Made by a program: the position numbers and the translations under genes. Shown here one piece after another: positions 26,452-35,561 of a DNA stretch of 64,000 bases (positions are counted from its first letter, which is position 1; each line of letters begins with the position of its first letter). This DNA is from Micromonospora eburnea (lineage in GTDB: Bacteria > Actinomycetota > Actinomycetes > Mycobacteriales > Micromonosporaceae). The notes under the pieces are model-generated. The model was not told where the DNA came from, did not search any database, and saw nothing but the letters and a program-made list of their open reading frames with translations. The DNA lies in NCBI RefSeq assembly GCF_900090225.1, contig NZ_FMHY01000002.1:6634001-6698000 (forward strand), read 5' to 3'.

Positions 26452-27741
26452 ATGACCGTCACCCTCGTACCCGCCCCGCTCACGTTGTCCGCGCCGCCGG
26501 CGCCGCACCGGCCGGACCCGCTCGCCGTGCTCGGCGTACCAGGGGAGATCAACCTGGACCACGCCGCCAGCGCGCCGTGCGCACGGGCCGCGGCCGACGC
26601 GGTGGCCGAGCTCCTGCCCTGGTACGCGAGCGTGCACCGCGGCGCCGGGGCGCTGTCGCGACGCTGCACCCTCGCCTACGAGCGGGCCCGGCAGACGGTG
26701 GCCGACTTTCTCGGCGCCCGCCCCGGCGACCATGTGATCTTCACCCGGAACACCACCGACGCGGTCAACCTGCTCGCCCGGGCGCTGCCCGCCGGCACCA
26801 CCGTGGTCACCTTCGCCGGCGAGCACCACGCCAACCTGCTCCCCTGGCCGCGCGGCTCGGTCCGGCTCCCGGTGCCGGCCAGTCCCGCCGAGGCGGTACG
26901 CGCCCTCGACGCGGCCCTGCGCGAGCTGCGCCGGGTCGGCCCCCGGTCGGGCGGCGGCGCATCCGAGCTGCCCGTCCTGGTCGCGGTGACCGGCGCGAGC
27001 AACATGACCGGGGAACGCTGGCCGGTGGCCGAACTGGCCCGGGCGGCCCGCCGGCACGACGCCCGGATCCTGGTGGACGCCGCGCAGCTCGCCCCGCACG
27101 CCCCGGTCGACCTGGCCGCGCTGGACGTGGACTACCTGGCGCTCTCCGGCCACAAGCTGTACGCCCCGTTCGGCGTCGGCGTGCTGGTCGGGCGCGGGGA
27201 CTGGCTGGACGCCGCGCCGCCGTACCTGGCCGGTGGGGGCGCGACCAGCCACGTCGGTGCGGCCACCCACGACGTACGCTGGGCCACCGGGCCGGCACGG
27301 CACGAGGCCGGCACCCCGAACCTGCTCGGCGCGGTGGCGCTCGCCGCGGTCTGCGCCGCGCTCGGCGAGGCCGATCGGGACGCGCTGCACGCCCGCGAGC
27401 AGGCGCTGCTGACCCGGCTGCGGAACGGGCTCGCCGCCCTGCCGCACGTGGTGGAGCTGCGTATCTTCGGGCCGGACGCGCCCCGGGTCGGCATCGTCTC
27501 GTTCGTGGTCGCCGGCCGGGACTCCGCCGAGGTCGCCGCCCAGCTCGCCAGCACGCACCGGATCGGGGTGCGGGACGGGCTCTTCTGCGCCCACCCGCTG
27601 GCCCGGCGGCTGCTGGTCGAGGCGGCGGCGCGCAGCGGGCGGCGTGACCTGCCCCCGACCGCGCTGCGGGCCAGCCTCGGCCTCGGCACCACCGCCGCCG
27701 AGGTGGACGCCCTCGTCAGCGCACTCGCCCAGCCGGGCTGA
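26452..27741 (+). CDS. class V PLP-dependent aminotransferase / cysteine-desulfurase-like enzyme
   Basis: A 429-residue fold-type I PLP enzyme. INLDHAASAPC begins the core, FTRNTTDAVNLLARAL and FAGEHHANLLPW bind the cofactor phosphate and ring, ILVDAAQLAPHAPVDL supplies the Asp to the pyridine nitrogen, and LSGHKLYAPFGVGVLVG holds the Schiff-base lysine. Control by a SAM-IV riboswitch points to sulfur amino acid metabolism; cysteine desulfurase, cysteine lyase or an epimerase-like role are all possible and sequence does not decide. GGGAGG precedes ATG at 26452. The gene is monocistronic. Confidence 0.88.
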   Translation: MTVTLVPAPLTLSAPPAPHRPDPLAVLGVPGEINLDHAASAPCARAAADAVAELLPWYASVHRGAGALSRRCTLAYERARQTVADFLGARPGDHVIFTRNTTDAVNLLARALPAGTTVVTFAGEHHANLLPWPRGSVRLPVPASPAEAVRALDAALRELRRVGPRSGGGASELPVLVAVTGASNMTGERWPVAELARAARRHDARILVDAAQLAPHAPVDLAALDVDYLALSGHKLYAPFGVGVLVGRGDWLDAAPPYLAGGGATSHVGAATHDVRWATGPARHEAGTPNLLGAVALAAVCAALGEADRDALHAREQALLTRLRNGLAALPHVVELRIFGPDAPRVGIVSFVVAGRDSAEVAAQLASTHRIGVRDGLFCAHPLARRLLVEAAARSGRRDLPPTALRASLGLGTTAAEVDALVSALAQPG

Positions 27742-27760
27742 AACCGCGCGACACGGTGGG

Positions 27761-29026
27761 TCAGCCGACCGGAGGTGCCGTGGGCGGCTTGGGGGCGGGG
27801 CTCTGCTCGCTCGTGCCGCCCCCGCGCTCCTCCCGCTCGCCGAACGCCTGCCGGACCAACCGGTTCGCCTCCTCCTGGTCGATGCCGGAGGCCACCATCA
27901 GGTCGCTCGCCGCGGTACGGACCTGCGCGATCACCACGCTGCCGGAGAAACCGACCCCCTCGGCGTAGCCCCGGCCGGCCTCGCTGACCGCGCGCAGCGC
28001 CCGCTCCCGGGCCCGCTGGGGTTCCTCCCCGACGGCGAACTCGTGCTGGAGCAGGCGTACCGACTCGGCGAGGTGGGCGATGGCGGCGGGCATCGGTTCG
28101 GGCACCGGCTCCTCGTCCTCGATCAGGGTCACCGAGCGGCGGATCAGCGTGCCGCTGTTGCGCATCGCCCGATCGATCGGGTCGGCCGCCTCGGCGTAGT
28201 GGGTCAGTTCGTTGCGTCGGCGCCAGCGGACCGGAGCGATGGTGATGGTCTCCTTGGCGCCCTCGATCGCCTCCGTGAACGCGGCCAGCTCCTCCTTGTT
28301 CTCCCGCAGCCGGTGCAGCGCCCGCTGCGCCGCGTCGCGGTCCCGCGTACGCAGCGCCTCGGCGCAGATGTCGAGCTGCCCCGCGAGCAGTTCCAGCGCC
28401 GGCCGGGCGGCCCGGTTGATCACGCGCAGCGGATTGAGTGGCAGCAGGATCGCGGTCACCAGCAGCGCGATCGAGCCGCCCACGGCCGCGTCGATGAAGC
28501 GGGGGATCTCCAGGTTCTTGGTGGATGGGCTCAGGGTCACGATCAGCACGGCGGTGGCCGCGGCCTGGATCACGACCGCCACGCTCGCCCCGGCGAAGAT
28601 GCTCAACAGGATCGCCGCGGTCACCACCATGCCCAGCTGCCATGCGCCGGTCCCGAGCGCGAGGATCAGGCCGTCGCCGATCGCCACCCCGAGCGCCACC
28701 CCGATGATCAGCTCCACGGTCCGGCGGAACCGCTGGCCGACGGAGGCGGCCAGGGTGCCTACCGCGGAGATCGGGGCGAAGACCGGTTGCGGGTTGCCGA
28801 GCACCCGGTGGGCGACCAGGTAGGCCAGGGCGGCGGCGAGGCCCGCCTGGACCGCGAGACCACCGGCGGTACGCACCCGGTGCAACCGGTCGTGCCAGGT
28901 GGCTCGACCTCGTTGGCGCAGCGTCTCCATCGCCTCGGCGATCCGGGCCGAGTCGACGTCGACCAGCCCCTCGCGCAGCCGGGTACGCCGCAGGAACGAG
29001 GGTCGCCGGTCCCGGGCAATGGTCAT
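27761..29026 (-). CDS. FUSC/aromatic-acid-exporter family membrane protein
   Basis: A 421-residue protein. Residues about 45-185 form six closely packed helices (AGGLAVQAGLAAALAYLVAH, FAPISAVGTLAASVGQRFRR, IIGVALGVAIGDGLILALG, AILLPLNPLRVINRAARPA), the FUSC/ArAE half-module. The rest is a soluble helical domain with LAGQLDICAEALRTRDRDAA. Related proteins export aromatic acids or act in the envelope; substrate is unknown. ATG at 29026 is chosen over the codon at 29047. It converges on the aminotransferase gene and is divergent from the HD hydrolase gene. Confidence 0.83.
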   Translation of the reverse strand: MTIARDRRPSFLRRTRLREGLVDVDSARIAEAMETLRQRGRATWHDRLHRVRTAGGLAVQAGLAAALAYLVAHRVLGNPQPVFAPISAVGTLAASVGQRFRRTVELIIGVALGVAIGDGLILALGTGAWQLGMVVTAAILLSIFAGASVAVVIQAAATAVLIVTLSPSTKNLEIPRFIDAAVGGSIALLVTAILLPLNPLRVINRAARPALELLAGQLDICAEALRTRDRDAAQRALHRLRENKEELAAFTEAIEGAKETITIAPVRWRRRNELTHYAEAADPIDRAMRNSGTLIRRSVTLIEDEEPVPEPMPAAIAHLAESVRLLQHEFAVGEEPQRARERALRAVSEAGRGYAEGVGFSGSVVIAQVRTAASDLMVASGIDQEEANRLVRQAFGEREERGGGTSEQSPAPKPPTAPPVG

Positions 29027-29096
29027 GGCCGGTACTACCCGTCCCACACCTGGTGAATCCTCGCCGTGCCGGCGCCGGCACGGCAGACTGCACCGG

Positions 29097-29738
29097 GTGG
29101 ACGAGCTGATGCGACGGTGGCGGGACGCGGCGCACGCGGCGGGGGCATCCGAACCGGCCGAGGTCGAGCGGGCCGGGGCACGGCTGCTGGCCGCCTGGCG
29201 GGAGCCGCACCGGCGTTACCACACCACCACCCACCTGCGGGCGGTGCTGGACGTGGTCGACGCGTACGCCGGGTCGGCCCGCCGGCCGGCACTGGTCCGG
29301 CTGGCGGCCTGGTGCCACGACGCGGTCTACGACCCGCGGGCCGGCGGGGACGCCAACGAGCGGGCCAGTGCCGAGTTGGCCGGGGACCTGCTCGCCGCCG
29401 CCGGGTTGCCGGCGGACGCGGTGACCGAGGTACGCCGGCTCGTGCTGCTCACCGCCGGACACGTCGCGCGGCCCGACGACCCGGACGGTGCCCTGCTCTG
29501 CGACGCCGACCTGGCGATCCTGGCCGCCCCGCCGGACGACTACGACCGCTACGCCACCGCCGTCCGCCACGAGTACGCGCACGTCCCCGACCCGGACTTC
29601 CGGACCGGCCGGGCGGCCGTGCTGGCGGGCCTGCTGTCTTTGCCCACCCTCTACCGGCTGCCCGCCGCGCAGGCTCATTGGGAGGTCCGTGCCCGGACCA
29701 ACGTCACCCGCGAACTCGCGGCCCTGGCAGGCGGGTGA
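29097..29738 (+). CDS. HD-domain metal-dependent phosphohydrolase (COG4339-like)
   Basis: A 213-residue cytoplasmic protein. WREPHRRYHTTTHLRAVLDV gives the first metal histidines, AAWCHDAVYDP the HD pair, and LLCDADLAILAAPPDDYDRY the last aspartates. RHEYAHVPDPDFRTGRAAVL is a conserved tail of this predicted hydrolase family. Substrate unknown, probably a small phosphate ester or nucleotide. Start is GTG 29097 or ATG 29109. Its 3' end overlaps the end of the convergent DUF4031 gene by 35 bp. Confidence 0.85.
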   Translation: MDELMRRWRDAAHAAGASEPAEVERAGARLLAAWREPHRRYHTTTHLRAVLDVVDAYAGSARRPALVRLAAWCHDAVYDPRAGGDANERASAELAGDLLAAAGLPADAVTEVRRLVLLTAGHVARPDDPDGALLCDADLAILAAPPDDYDRYATAVRHEYAHVPDPDFRTGRAAVLAGLLSLPTLYRLPAAQAHWEVRARTNVTRELAALAGG

Positions 29739-29991
29739 GGTGCTTGGGGCGGCGGAGGCCGGAGTCACGCAGGAGACGGACGAGGTCGCGGGAGGGAACC
29801 ACCCGGGCACCGAGCCAGACGGCCATCGGGAACCGTTCCGCCGGCAGGTCGTAGTGGTCCCGGTCGAAGCCACGGCGGGGCGCGCCCAGCGCCTCGGCGA
29901 AGACGTGCAGCTCCTCGTACGAGACGTCGCTGATCAGGTGTGACCAGAGCCGTCCCCGCCAGGGCACCACAGGGCGGTCCAGATACAGCAT
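29704..29991 (-). CDS. DUF4031 domain protein
   Basis: A 95-residue protein starting MLYLDRPVVPWRGRLWSHLI and continuing SDVSYEELHVFAEALGAPRR, GFDRDHYDLPAERF and VPSRDLVRLLRDSGLR. This is the DUF4031 pattern, a small family without assigned function often seen next to nucleotide or repair genes. ATG at 29991 follows the glpD stop (29999-30001) by 7 bp on the same strand, so the two may be cotranscribed. Its last 35 bp overlap the convergent HD gene. Confidence 0.82.
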   Translation of the reverse strand: MLYLDRPVVPWRGRLWSHLISDVSYEELHVFAEALGAPRRGFDRDHYDLPAERFPMAVWLGARVVPSRDLVRLLRDSGLRRPKHLTRLPGPRVRG

Positions 29992-29998
29992 GCTCCGC

Positions 29999-31864
29999 CT
30001 AGCGGGACGACGGAAGCTCGACGCTGTCGTCGTCGCCACCCCGATCGGCCGCGAAACCGCGGACGTCCGGGGCACCCAGCCGGGCCGCGTCGGCGGCCAC
30101 GTCGTCGGGCATCAGCTGCGACCGCCGCTCGGCGTCCACCCGGGCCCGGTAGTGGGCCACCTCGCGGGCCCGGGTCGCCTCGTCCCAGCCGAGCACCGCG
30201 CCCATCAGCTCCGCGGCGTGCTCCGCCGACTCCAGGCCCCGGTGGCTGGTCTCGAAGTCGATCCGGGTACGCCGGGTCAGCACGTCCTCCAGGTGCAGCG
30301 CACCCTCGGCGCGGGCCGCGTACGTCACCTCGGCGGCCAGGTACTCCGGGGCGCCGGCCAGCGGCGAACCGAGCAGCGGTTCGGCGTCGATCAGGGCGAG
30401 CAGGTCCCGGGTGAGCGTGCCGTACCGCTCCAGCAGGTGCTCGACCACACCCACCGGCACCCCGTGCCGGCGGGCCAGGTCGGCCCGGTCCCGCCACATG
30501 GCCGCGTACCCGTCGGCGCCGAGCAGCGGCAGGTCTGCGGTACGCGACGGGCGGGTCCCGCCCAGCCGGTGCACGGCCCGGTCGACCACGTCCGAGGCCA
30601 TCACCCGGTACGTCGTGTACTTGCCGCCGGCCACCAGCAGCAGCCCGAGCATCGGCTCGACCACCGCGTGCTCCCGGGACAGCTTGGAGGTGGAGTCCGC
30701 CTCGCCGGCCAGCAGCGGGCGCAGCCCGGCGTACACGCCCTCGATGTCGTCGGTGGTGAGGGGCCGGTCCAGCACCGCGTTGACCTGCTCCAGCAGGTAG
30801 TCGATGTCGTGGGCGGTGGCCGCCGGGTGGGACCGGTCCAGCCGCCAGTCGGTGTCGGTGGTGCCGATGATCCAGTGACCGCCCCACGGGATCACGAAGA
30901 GCACGCTGGTGGCGGTACGCAGGATCAGCCCGGCCTCGCCGGTGATCGCCGAGCGGGGCACCACCAGGTGCACCCCCTTGGAGGCCCGGACCCGCAGGCC
31001 GGGGCGCAGCCCGACGTCGTTGAGCATCCGCGACATGTCGTCGCTCCACACGCCGGTCGCGGCGATCACCGTGCGGGCGCGTACCTCGAACTCGGCGTCG
31101 GGCGACCCGGCGGGCGCCTCCAGGTCGCGGACCCGGACCCCGGTCACCTCGCGGGCCTGCCGGATCAGCCCGACCGCCCGGGCGCTGGTCACCACGGTCG
31201 CCCCGAGGCTGGCCGCCGTCCGGGCCAGCGTCACCACCAGGCGCGCGTCGTCGACCTGCCCGTCGTAGTAGCGGATCGCCCCGGCCAGATCGTCCGCCCG
31301 CAGGCTCGGGAAGACCCGACGGGTGCCCTCCCGGGACAGGTGTCGGTGCATCGGCATGCCCCGCCCGCCGCCGAACATCCCGGCGAACGCGTCGTAGGCG
31401 GCCACCCCGGCGCCGTAGTAGGACCGGCGGAAGAACCGCCCCGGCAGGTCCCGCAGCCCGCCCTCGGCCCGAAGCGGAACCAGGAACGGCACCGGGCGCA
31501 CCAGGTGCGGGGCGAGCCGGGTGGCGAGCAGCCCGCGCTCGGTGAGCGCCTCGTGGACCAGGTGGAACTCCAACTGCTCCAGGTAGCGCAGCCCGCCGTG
31601 GATCAGTTTGCTGGATCGGCTGGAGGTGCCGGCGGCGAGGTCCCGCGCCTCCACCAGCGCCACCTTCAGCCCTCGCGAGGCGGCGTCGAGGGCGGCACCG
31701 GCACCGGTCACCCCACCGCCGATGACCAGCACGTCGAACCGCTCGGCGCGGAGTCGGCGCAGGTCATCGGCGCGGCGCTCGGCGGAGAGCTGACCGGCCA
31801 CGGCTCGGGACACGTTCGGGTCACGCACCCGTCCACCGTAACCGTCCCGGCGCTCCGGCGACAT
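29999..31864 (-). CDS. glpD: aerobic glycerol-3-phosphate dehydrogenase
   Basis: A flavoprotein of 609-621 residues that oxidises sn-glycerol-3-phosphate to dihydroxyacetone phosphate at the membrane. The FAD site is FDVLVIGGGVTGAGAALDAA; other GlpD marks are SGTSSRSSKLIHGGLRYLEQ (here AAGTSSRSSKLIHGGLRYLE), WGGHWIIGTTDTDWRLDRSH, EGVYAGLRPLLAGEADSTSK and VLTRRTRIDFETSHRGLESA. ATG at 31864 is annotated; GTG at 31828 (MRDPNVSRAVAG) is an equally plausible start and matches the basic N-terminus seen in relatives. The C-terminal 20 residues are acidic. It is divergent from the subtilase gene. Confidence 0.93.
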   Translation of the reverse strand: MSPERRDGYGGRVRDPNVSRAVAGQLSAERRADDLRRLRAERFDVLVIGGGVTGAGAALDAASRGLKVALVEARDLAAGTSSRSSKLIHGGLRYLEQLEFHLVHEALTERGLLATRLAPHLVRPVPFLVPLRAEGGLRDLPGRFFRRSYYGAGVAAYDAFAGMFGGGRGMPMHRHLSREGTRRVFPSLRADDLAGAIRYYDGQVDDARLVVTLARTAASLGATVVTSARAVGLIRQAREVTGVRVRDLEAPAGSPDAEFEVRARTVIAATGVWSDDMSRMLNDVGLRPGLRVRASKGVHLVVPRSAITGEAGLILRTATSVLFVIPWGGHWIIGTTDTDWRLDRSHPAATAHDIDYLLEQVNAVLDRPLTTDDIEGVYAGLRPLLAGEADSTSKLSREHAVVEPMLGLLLVAGGKYTTYRVMASDVVDRAVHRLGGTRPSRTADLPLLGADGYAAMWRDRADLARRHGVPVGVVEHLLERYGTLTRDLLALIDAEPLLGSPLAGAPEYLAAEVTYAARAEGALHLEDVLTRRTRIDFETSHRGLESAEHAAELMGAVLGWDEATRAREVAHYRARVDAERRSQLMPDDVAADAARLGAPDVRGFAADRGGDDDSVELPSSR

Positions 31865-31973
31865 GTGCCGTCCCCGCGCATCAGCAGCCCGGCCCGTTCC
31901 GGCCGCCCGCTCGGCGGCCCGGCGTGTCGCGACCGGGCGGCGTCACCGGCGTCGCCCGTCATACGGTTTGCGG

Positions 31974-34469
31974 ATGCCAGCCACCGCAGCGCACGGTCCC
32001 ACACCCCACCTCCGGCCGACCGGGAGCAGTCCCTGGGCGGTGGTCGCCGCGGTGCTGGTCGGCGGCTGGGCCGTCCTGGTGACCGTGTCGAGCCAGGTCG
32101 TCGGCTGGGCGGTCGACCAGGTGGTGCTGGTTTCCGGCCTGCACCGGGCGGTGCTGGTGTGGCCGGTGGTCGCGCTGGCCACCGTACTGCTGGTGGGTGC
32201 GCCCAGCCTCGCGCTCGCGCTGCTCCCCCGCTCCCCGGCCGTCCGGGCCACCGGCCGCACCTGGCTGGCCGCGGCGCTCGCCCTGGGCGCGCTGACCCTG
32301 CTGCGTGCGATCCCACCGGTGCACGAGGAGGCGTACCTGGCCGCACTGGCCGCGACCGCCGCGGCGCTCGCGCTGGTCGTCGGTCGGTTGTCGTCCCGCC
32401 GCCCGGTCGCCGCGCCCGGCAGCGCCGCCGCCGGCCCGGGAGGTGAGCCGGCCGCCACTCCGGGTCCCCCCACGCCCGGCGCGGCGGCCGGTGGCCGTGG
32501 GCGGCGGCGGCTCGGGCCGGTGACCCTGCTGGCGGTCGCCGCCGGGCTGGCGGCGCTGCTGCCCTGGGCCTGGGTGGGCGCGCTCGGCGGGGCGCTGGAG
32601 ACGCTACTCGCGGCCCTCGCCGCCGCCGCGCTCGGCGGGCTCGCCGGGGCGCTGCTCGACACCGCGTTCTGGGCCCGGTTCGCCGTCGGCACGCCACCGC
32701 GAGCGGCCCGGCTGGTGCTGGTCGGCGGCCTGGTCGCCGGGGTCACCCTGGTGCCGCTGGCCGGCGCGACCGGGCAGTCCGGGGCACAGCTACCGGCCCT
32801 GTTGCTGTTGCCGCCGCTCGGTTTCGTGCTGGCCGCGCTGGAGGCCGCCGCCCGCCGCACCGGCAGGTCGGCCGGCCGCGCCCCGGTCCGCTGGCTGGTC
32901 GGCCTCGCGCTGGCCGGGCCGCTCGCCTTCGCCGACCCGGAGGAGATCACCGTCCTGCTGGCGGCCGGCCACGACGTACCGTACTGGGTCGCCGTCGGGG
33001 CCGGCGCGTCGTTCGCCGTCGCGGTGCTGCTCGCCGTCGGGTACGGCGTCCTGCTGGCCCGGCCGCGCGCCGGCGCCCCCCGGCGCGCGGCGGCCGGGCT
33101 GGCCGCCGCGTCCCTGCTCGCCGCCGTGGCCGTGGTGTACGTGGTCCCCGGCCACCCCGGCCTGTACGGGGAGCGGCTGCTGGTGGTGCTGCGCGAGCAG
33201 GCCGACCTGAGCGGGATCCCGGCCGGGACGCCCGGCCGGGACGGGCGGAACACCCGGGCGGCGGAGGTCTACCGGCGGTTGGTGGCCACCGCCGACCGGA
33301 CCCAGGGCGACCTGCGCCGGGAGCTGATCCGGCTGCGCCTGCACCCGACGCCGTACTACCTGGTCAATGCCATCGAGACGGACGGCGGGCCGGCGGTGCG
33401 GGCCTGGCTCTCCGGCCGGCCGGAGGTGGCCCGGGTGCTGGTCAGCCAGCGGCTGCGCCCGTTGCCGGCGGCGGAACCCCCGGCCCGTGGCGACCAGCCG
33501 GCACCCGCCGGTCCGGTCTGGAACGTCTCGCTGGTCGGCGCGGACCGGGTCTGGTCGGAGCTGGGGGTGACCGGTACCGGCGTGGTGGTCGGCAGTTCGG
33601 ACTCCGGAGTGGACGGCCGGCACCCGGCGCTGGCCGCCGGCTTCCGGGGCGGCGACGACTCCTGGTACGACCCGTGGGAACACCGGCGTACGCCGGGCGA
33701 CCGGGGCGGTCACGGCACGCACACGGTGGGCAGCGCGGTGGGCCGGAACGGGATCGGGGTGGCGCCCGGCGCGCAGTGGGTGGGCTGCGTCAACCTGGAC
33801 CGCAACCTGGGCAGCCCGGCCCACTACCTCGACTGCCTCCAGTTCATGCTGGCCCCGTTCCCGACCGGCGGGAACCCGTTCACCGACGGCCGGCCGGACC
33901 GCGCGCCGGATGTGCTGACCAACTCCTGGGGCTGCCCGCCGATCGAGGGGTGCGACCCGGGGGCGTTGCGGCCGGCGACCGCCGCGCTCGCCGCCGCCGG
34001 CATCCTGGTGGTGGCCGCCGCCGGCAACACCGGCCCGTACTGCGGTTCGATCGCCGACCCGCCGGCCCCGTATCCGGACGTGGTGACGGTCGGGGCGGTG
34101 GACCGGGGGCGCCAGGTCACCCACTTCTCCAGCCGGGGCCCCGCCGCCGGCGGGCTCGCCAAGCCGGACCTGGTCGCGCCCGGGGCGGGAGTGCTGTCGG
34201 CGTTTCCCGGCGGCGGCTACGCCACTCTGGACGGCACCTCGATGGCCACCCCTCAGGTGGCGGGCGTGGTGGCGCTGATGTGGTCGGCGAACCCGGCGCT
34301 CGTCGGCGACCTGGCGCGCACCCGGCAGCTCCTCCTCGACACCACCACCCCGGCCCGCGTGCCCGCCGGCACGGACACCTGCGGCAACGCCCGCAACCTG
34401 ACCGGCGCCGGCCTGGTCGACGCCTACGCCGCCGTCCGCGCCGCGATGAAAGGAGGGGCCCCTTCTTAA
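31974..34469 (+). CDS. membrane-embedded S8 (subtilisin-like) serine protease
   Basis: An 831-residue protein. The first 400 residues are highly hydrophobic with about ten membrane helices and Pro-rich linkers. A soluble spacer (about 410-525) leads to a subtilase domain with the full triad: Asp543 in SDSGVDGRHP, His580 in GGHGTHTVGS and Ser756 in DGTSMATPQVAG; VVAAAGNTG holds the oxyanion Asn. The catalytic domain should lie outside the membrane. A polytopic N-terminus on a subtilase is unusual, since most have a signal peptide and one C-terminal helix. The last six residues (KGGAPS) and the TAA stop come from hairpin repeat copy C. Confidence 0.88.
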   Translation: MPATAAHGPTPHLRPTGSSPWAVVAAVLVGGWAVLVTVSSQVVGWAVDQVVLVSGLHRAVLVWPVVALATVLLVGAPSLALALLPRSPAVRATGRTWLAAALALGALTLLRAIPPVHEEAYLAALAATAAALALVVGRLSSRRPVAAPGSAAAGPGGEPAATPGPPTPGAAAGGRGRRRLGPVTLLAVAAGLAALLPWAWVGALGGALETLLAALAAAALGGLAGALLDTAFWARFAVGTPPRAARLVLVGGLVAGVTLVPLAGATGQSGAQLPALLLLPPLGFVLAALEAAARRTGRSAGRAPVRWLVGLALAGPLAFADPEEITVLLAAGHDVPYWVAVGAGASFAVAVLLAVGYGVLLARPRAGAPRRAAAGLAAASLLAAVAVVYVVPGHPGLYGERLLVVLREQADLSGIPAGTPGRDGRNTRAAEVYRRLVATADRTQGDLRRELIRLRLHPTPYYLVNAIETDGGPAVRAWLSGRPEVARVLVSQRLRPLPAAEPPARGDQPAPAGPVWNVSLVGADRVWSELGVTGTGVVVGSSDSGVDGRHPALAAGFRGGDDSWYDPWEHRRTPGDRGGHGTHTVGSAVGRNGIGVAPGAQWVGCVNLDRNLGSPAHYLDCLQFMLAPFPTGGNPFTDGRPDRAPDVLTNSWGCPPIEGCDPGALRPATAALAAAGILVVAAAGNTGPYCGSIADPPAPYPDVVTVGAVDRGRQVTHFSSRGPAAGGLAKPDLVAPGAGVLSAFPGGGYATLDGTSMATPQVAGVVALMWSANPALVGDLARTRQLLLDTTTPARVPAGTDTCGNARNLTGAGLVDAYAAVRAAMKGGAPS

Positions 34470-34502
34470 CGTTTCCGGTAGAGCAAGGGCCCCCTGTTAA
34501 CA
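34447..34502. terminator. hairpin repeat, copy C, overlapping the subtilase 3' end
   Basis: GAAAGGAGGGGCCCCTTCTT, then AACGTTTCCGGTAGAG and CAAGGGCCCCCTGTTAACAC. The left arm encodes the last residues of the protease and its TAA (34467-34469). A TGA exists one frame away at 34446-34448, exactly where other copies have the in-frame stop. Confidence 0.75.
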
Positions 34503-34538
34503 CCCCCGACCGTGTGGGATGGCCTAGGGTCGGCGACC

Positions 34539-35468
34539 ATGGATGTGGAGATCATCGAGCTGGGCCAGGACCGCCTGCCGGCGGTCACCGACCTCTGCCG
34601 GCGGGCCCTCGACCTGCCCGAGGACGCGGCCGAGGCGCCGGCCATCGTGGACACGCTCGCCGCCCGCGCGGCGGCCGACCGGCCGGTGCTGACCCTCGGC
34701 GCCGTACGTGGCGACGAGCTGATCGGGGTGCTGGTCGGCTCGGTGGCGCCACGCGATCCCCGGCTCGGCCACGTCGACCTGCTGGCGGTTGCCCCGCAGG
34801 AACGGCGGCGGGGCGTGGGGCGGGCCCTGCTGGCCGAGGCGGAGCGGCGACTGGCCGGGCTCGGCGCGACGGAGCTGCTGCTCGCCGGGAATCCCCCGTA
34901 CTACGCCTGGCCGGGCATCGACGTGCGGTACACCCCGGCGGTCTGCGCCGCGCTGCGCCTCGGCTACCGGCAGGACCGTACGGCGTGGAACATGACCGCG
35001 GACCTGGCGGAGGGGTCCCCGGCGCTGCGCACGACGGAGCCCGCCGAGCGCCGGCTGGCCGACCGGGGCGTGACGGTACGCCGGGCCGAGCCCGCGGACC
35101 TGCCGGCGCTGGCCGCGTTCGCCCGCGCCACCTTCGGCGGGGCGTGGGACGCCGAGCTGGCCGCGTCCCTGGGCCGGCCGGGCGCGGGCGCGCACCTGGC
35201 CGAGCGGGACGGCGAGCCGCTCGGCTTCGCCGCGTACGGTTCGTCCCGGCCGAGCTGGTTCGGGCCGATGGGTACGGCCCCGGCGGCCGAGGGCTCGGGC
35301 ATCGGCGGGGTGCTGCTGCGGCGCTGCCTGCGCGACCAGGCGACGGCCGGCCACGGTACGGCGCAGATCGGCTGGGTGGGCCCGGTGCCGTTCTACGCGA
35401 ACGCGGCGGGCGCGCGGATCGAGCGGGTGTTCTTCCTGTATCGCAAGGCGTTGACCGGACAGGAATGA
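34539..35468 (+). CDS. tandem-GNAT N-acetyltransferase
   Basis: A 309-residue protein with two GNAT domains. The N-terminal one has LLAVAPQERRRGVGRALLAE, a full acetyl-CoA pyrophosphate loop, and ATELLLAGNPPYYAWPGIDV. The C-terminal one (about 175-305) has GTAPAAEGSGIGGVLLRRCL and IGWVGPVPFYANAAGARIER. Acceptor unknown. ATG at 34539 is preferred over the upstream codon at 34512, which lies in the tail of the repeat region. Family assignment is secure, substrate is not. Confidence 0.87.
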   Translation: MDVEIIELGQDRLPAVTDLCRRALDLPEDAAEAPAIVDTLAARAAADRPVLTLGAVRGDELIGVLVGSVAPRDPRLGHVDLLAVAPQERRRGVGRALLAEAERRLAGLGATELLLAGNPPYYAWPGIDVRYTPAVCAALRLGYRQDRTAWNMTADLAEGSPALRTTEPAERRLADRGVTVRRAEPADLPALAAFARATFGGAWDAELAASLGRPGAGAHLAERDGEPLGFAAYGSSRPSWFGPMGTAPAAEGSGIGGVLLRRCLRDQATAGHGTAQIGWVGPVPFYANAAGARIERVFFLYRKALTGQE

Positions 35469-35561
35469 CTAAAGGAGCGAAAGGTACATAGACGCAAATA
35501 ATGCCATTCCAGCCCGCCGGTCATTGACCGCCGCCTACGGTCGTGCGTAGAGGAGGCAGCC

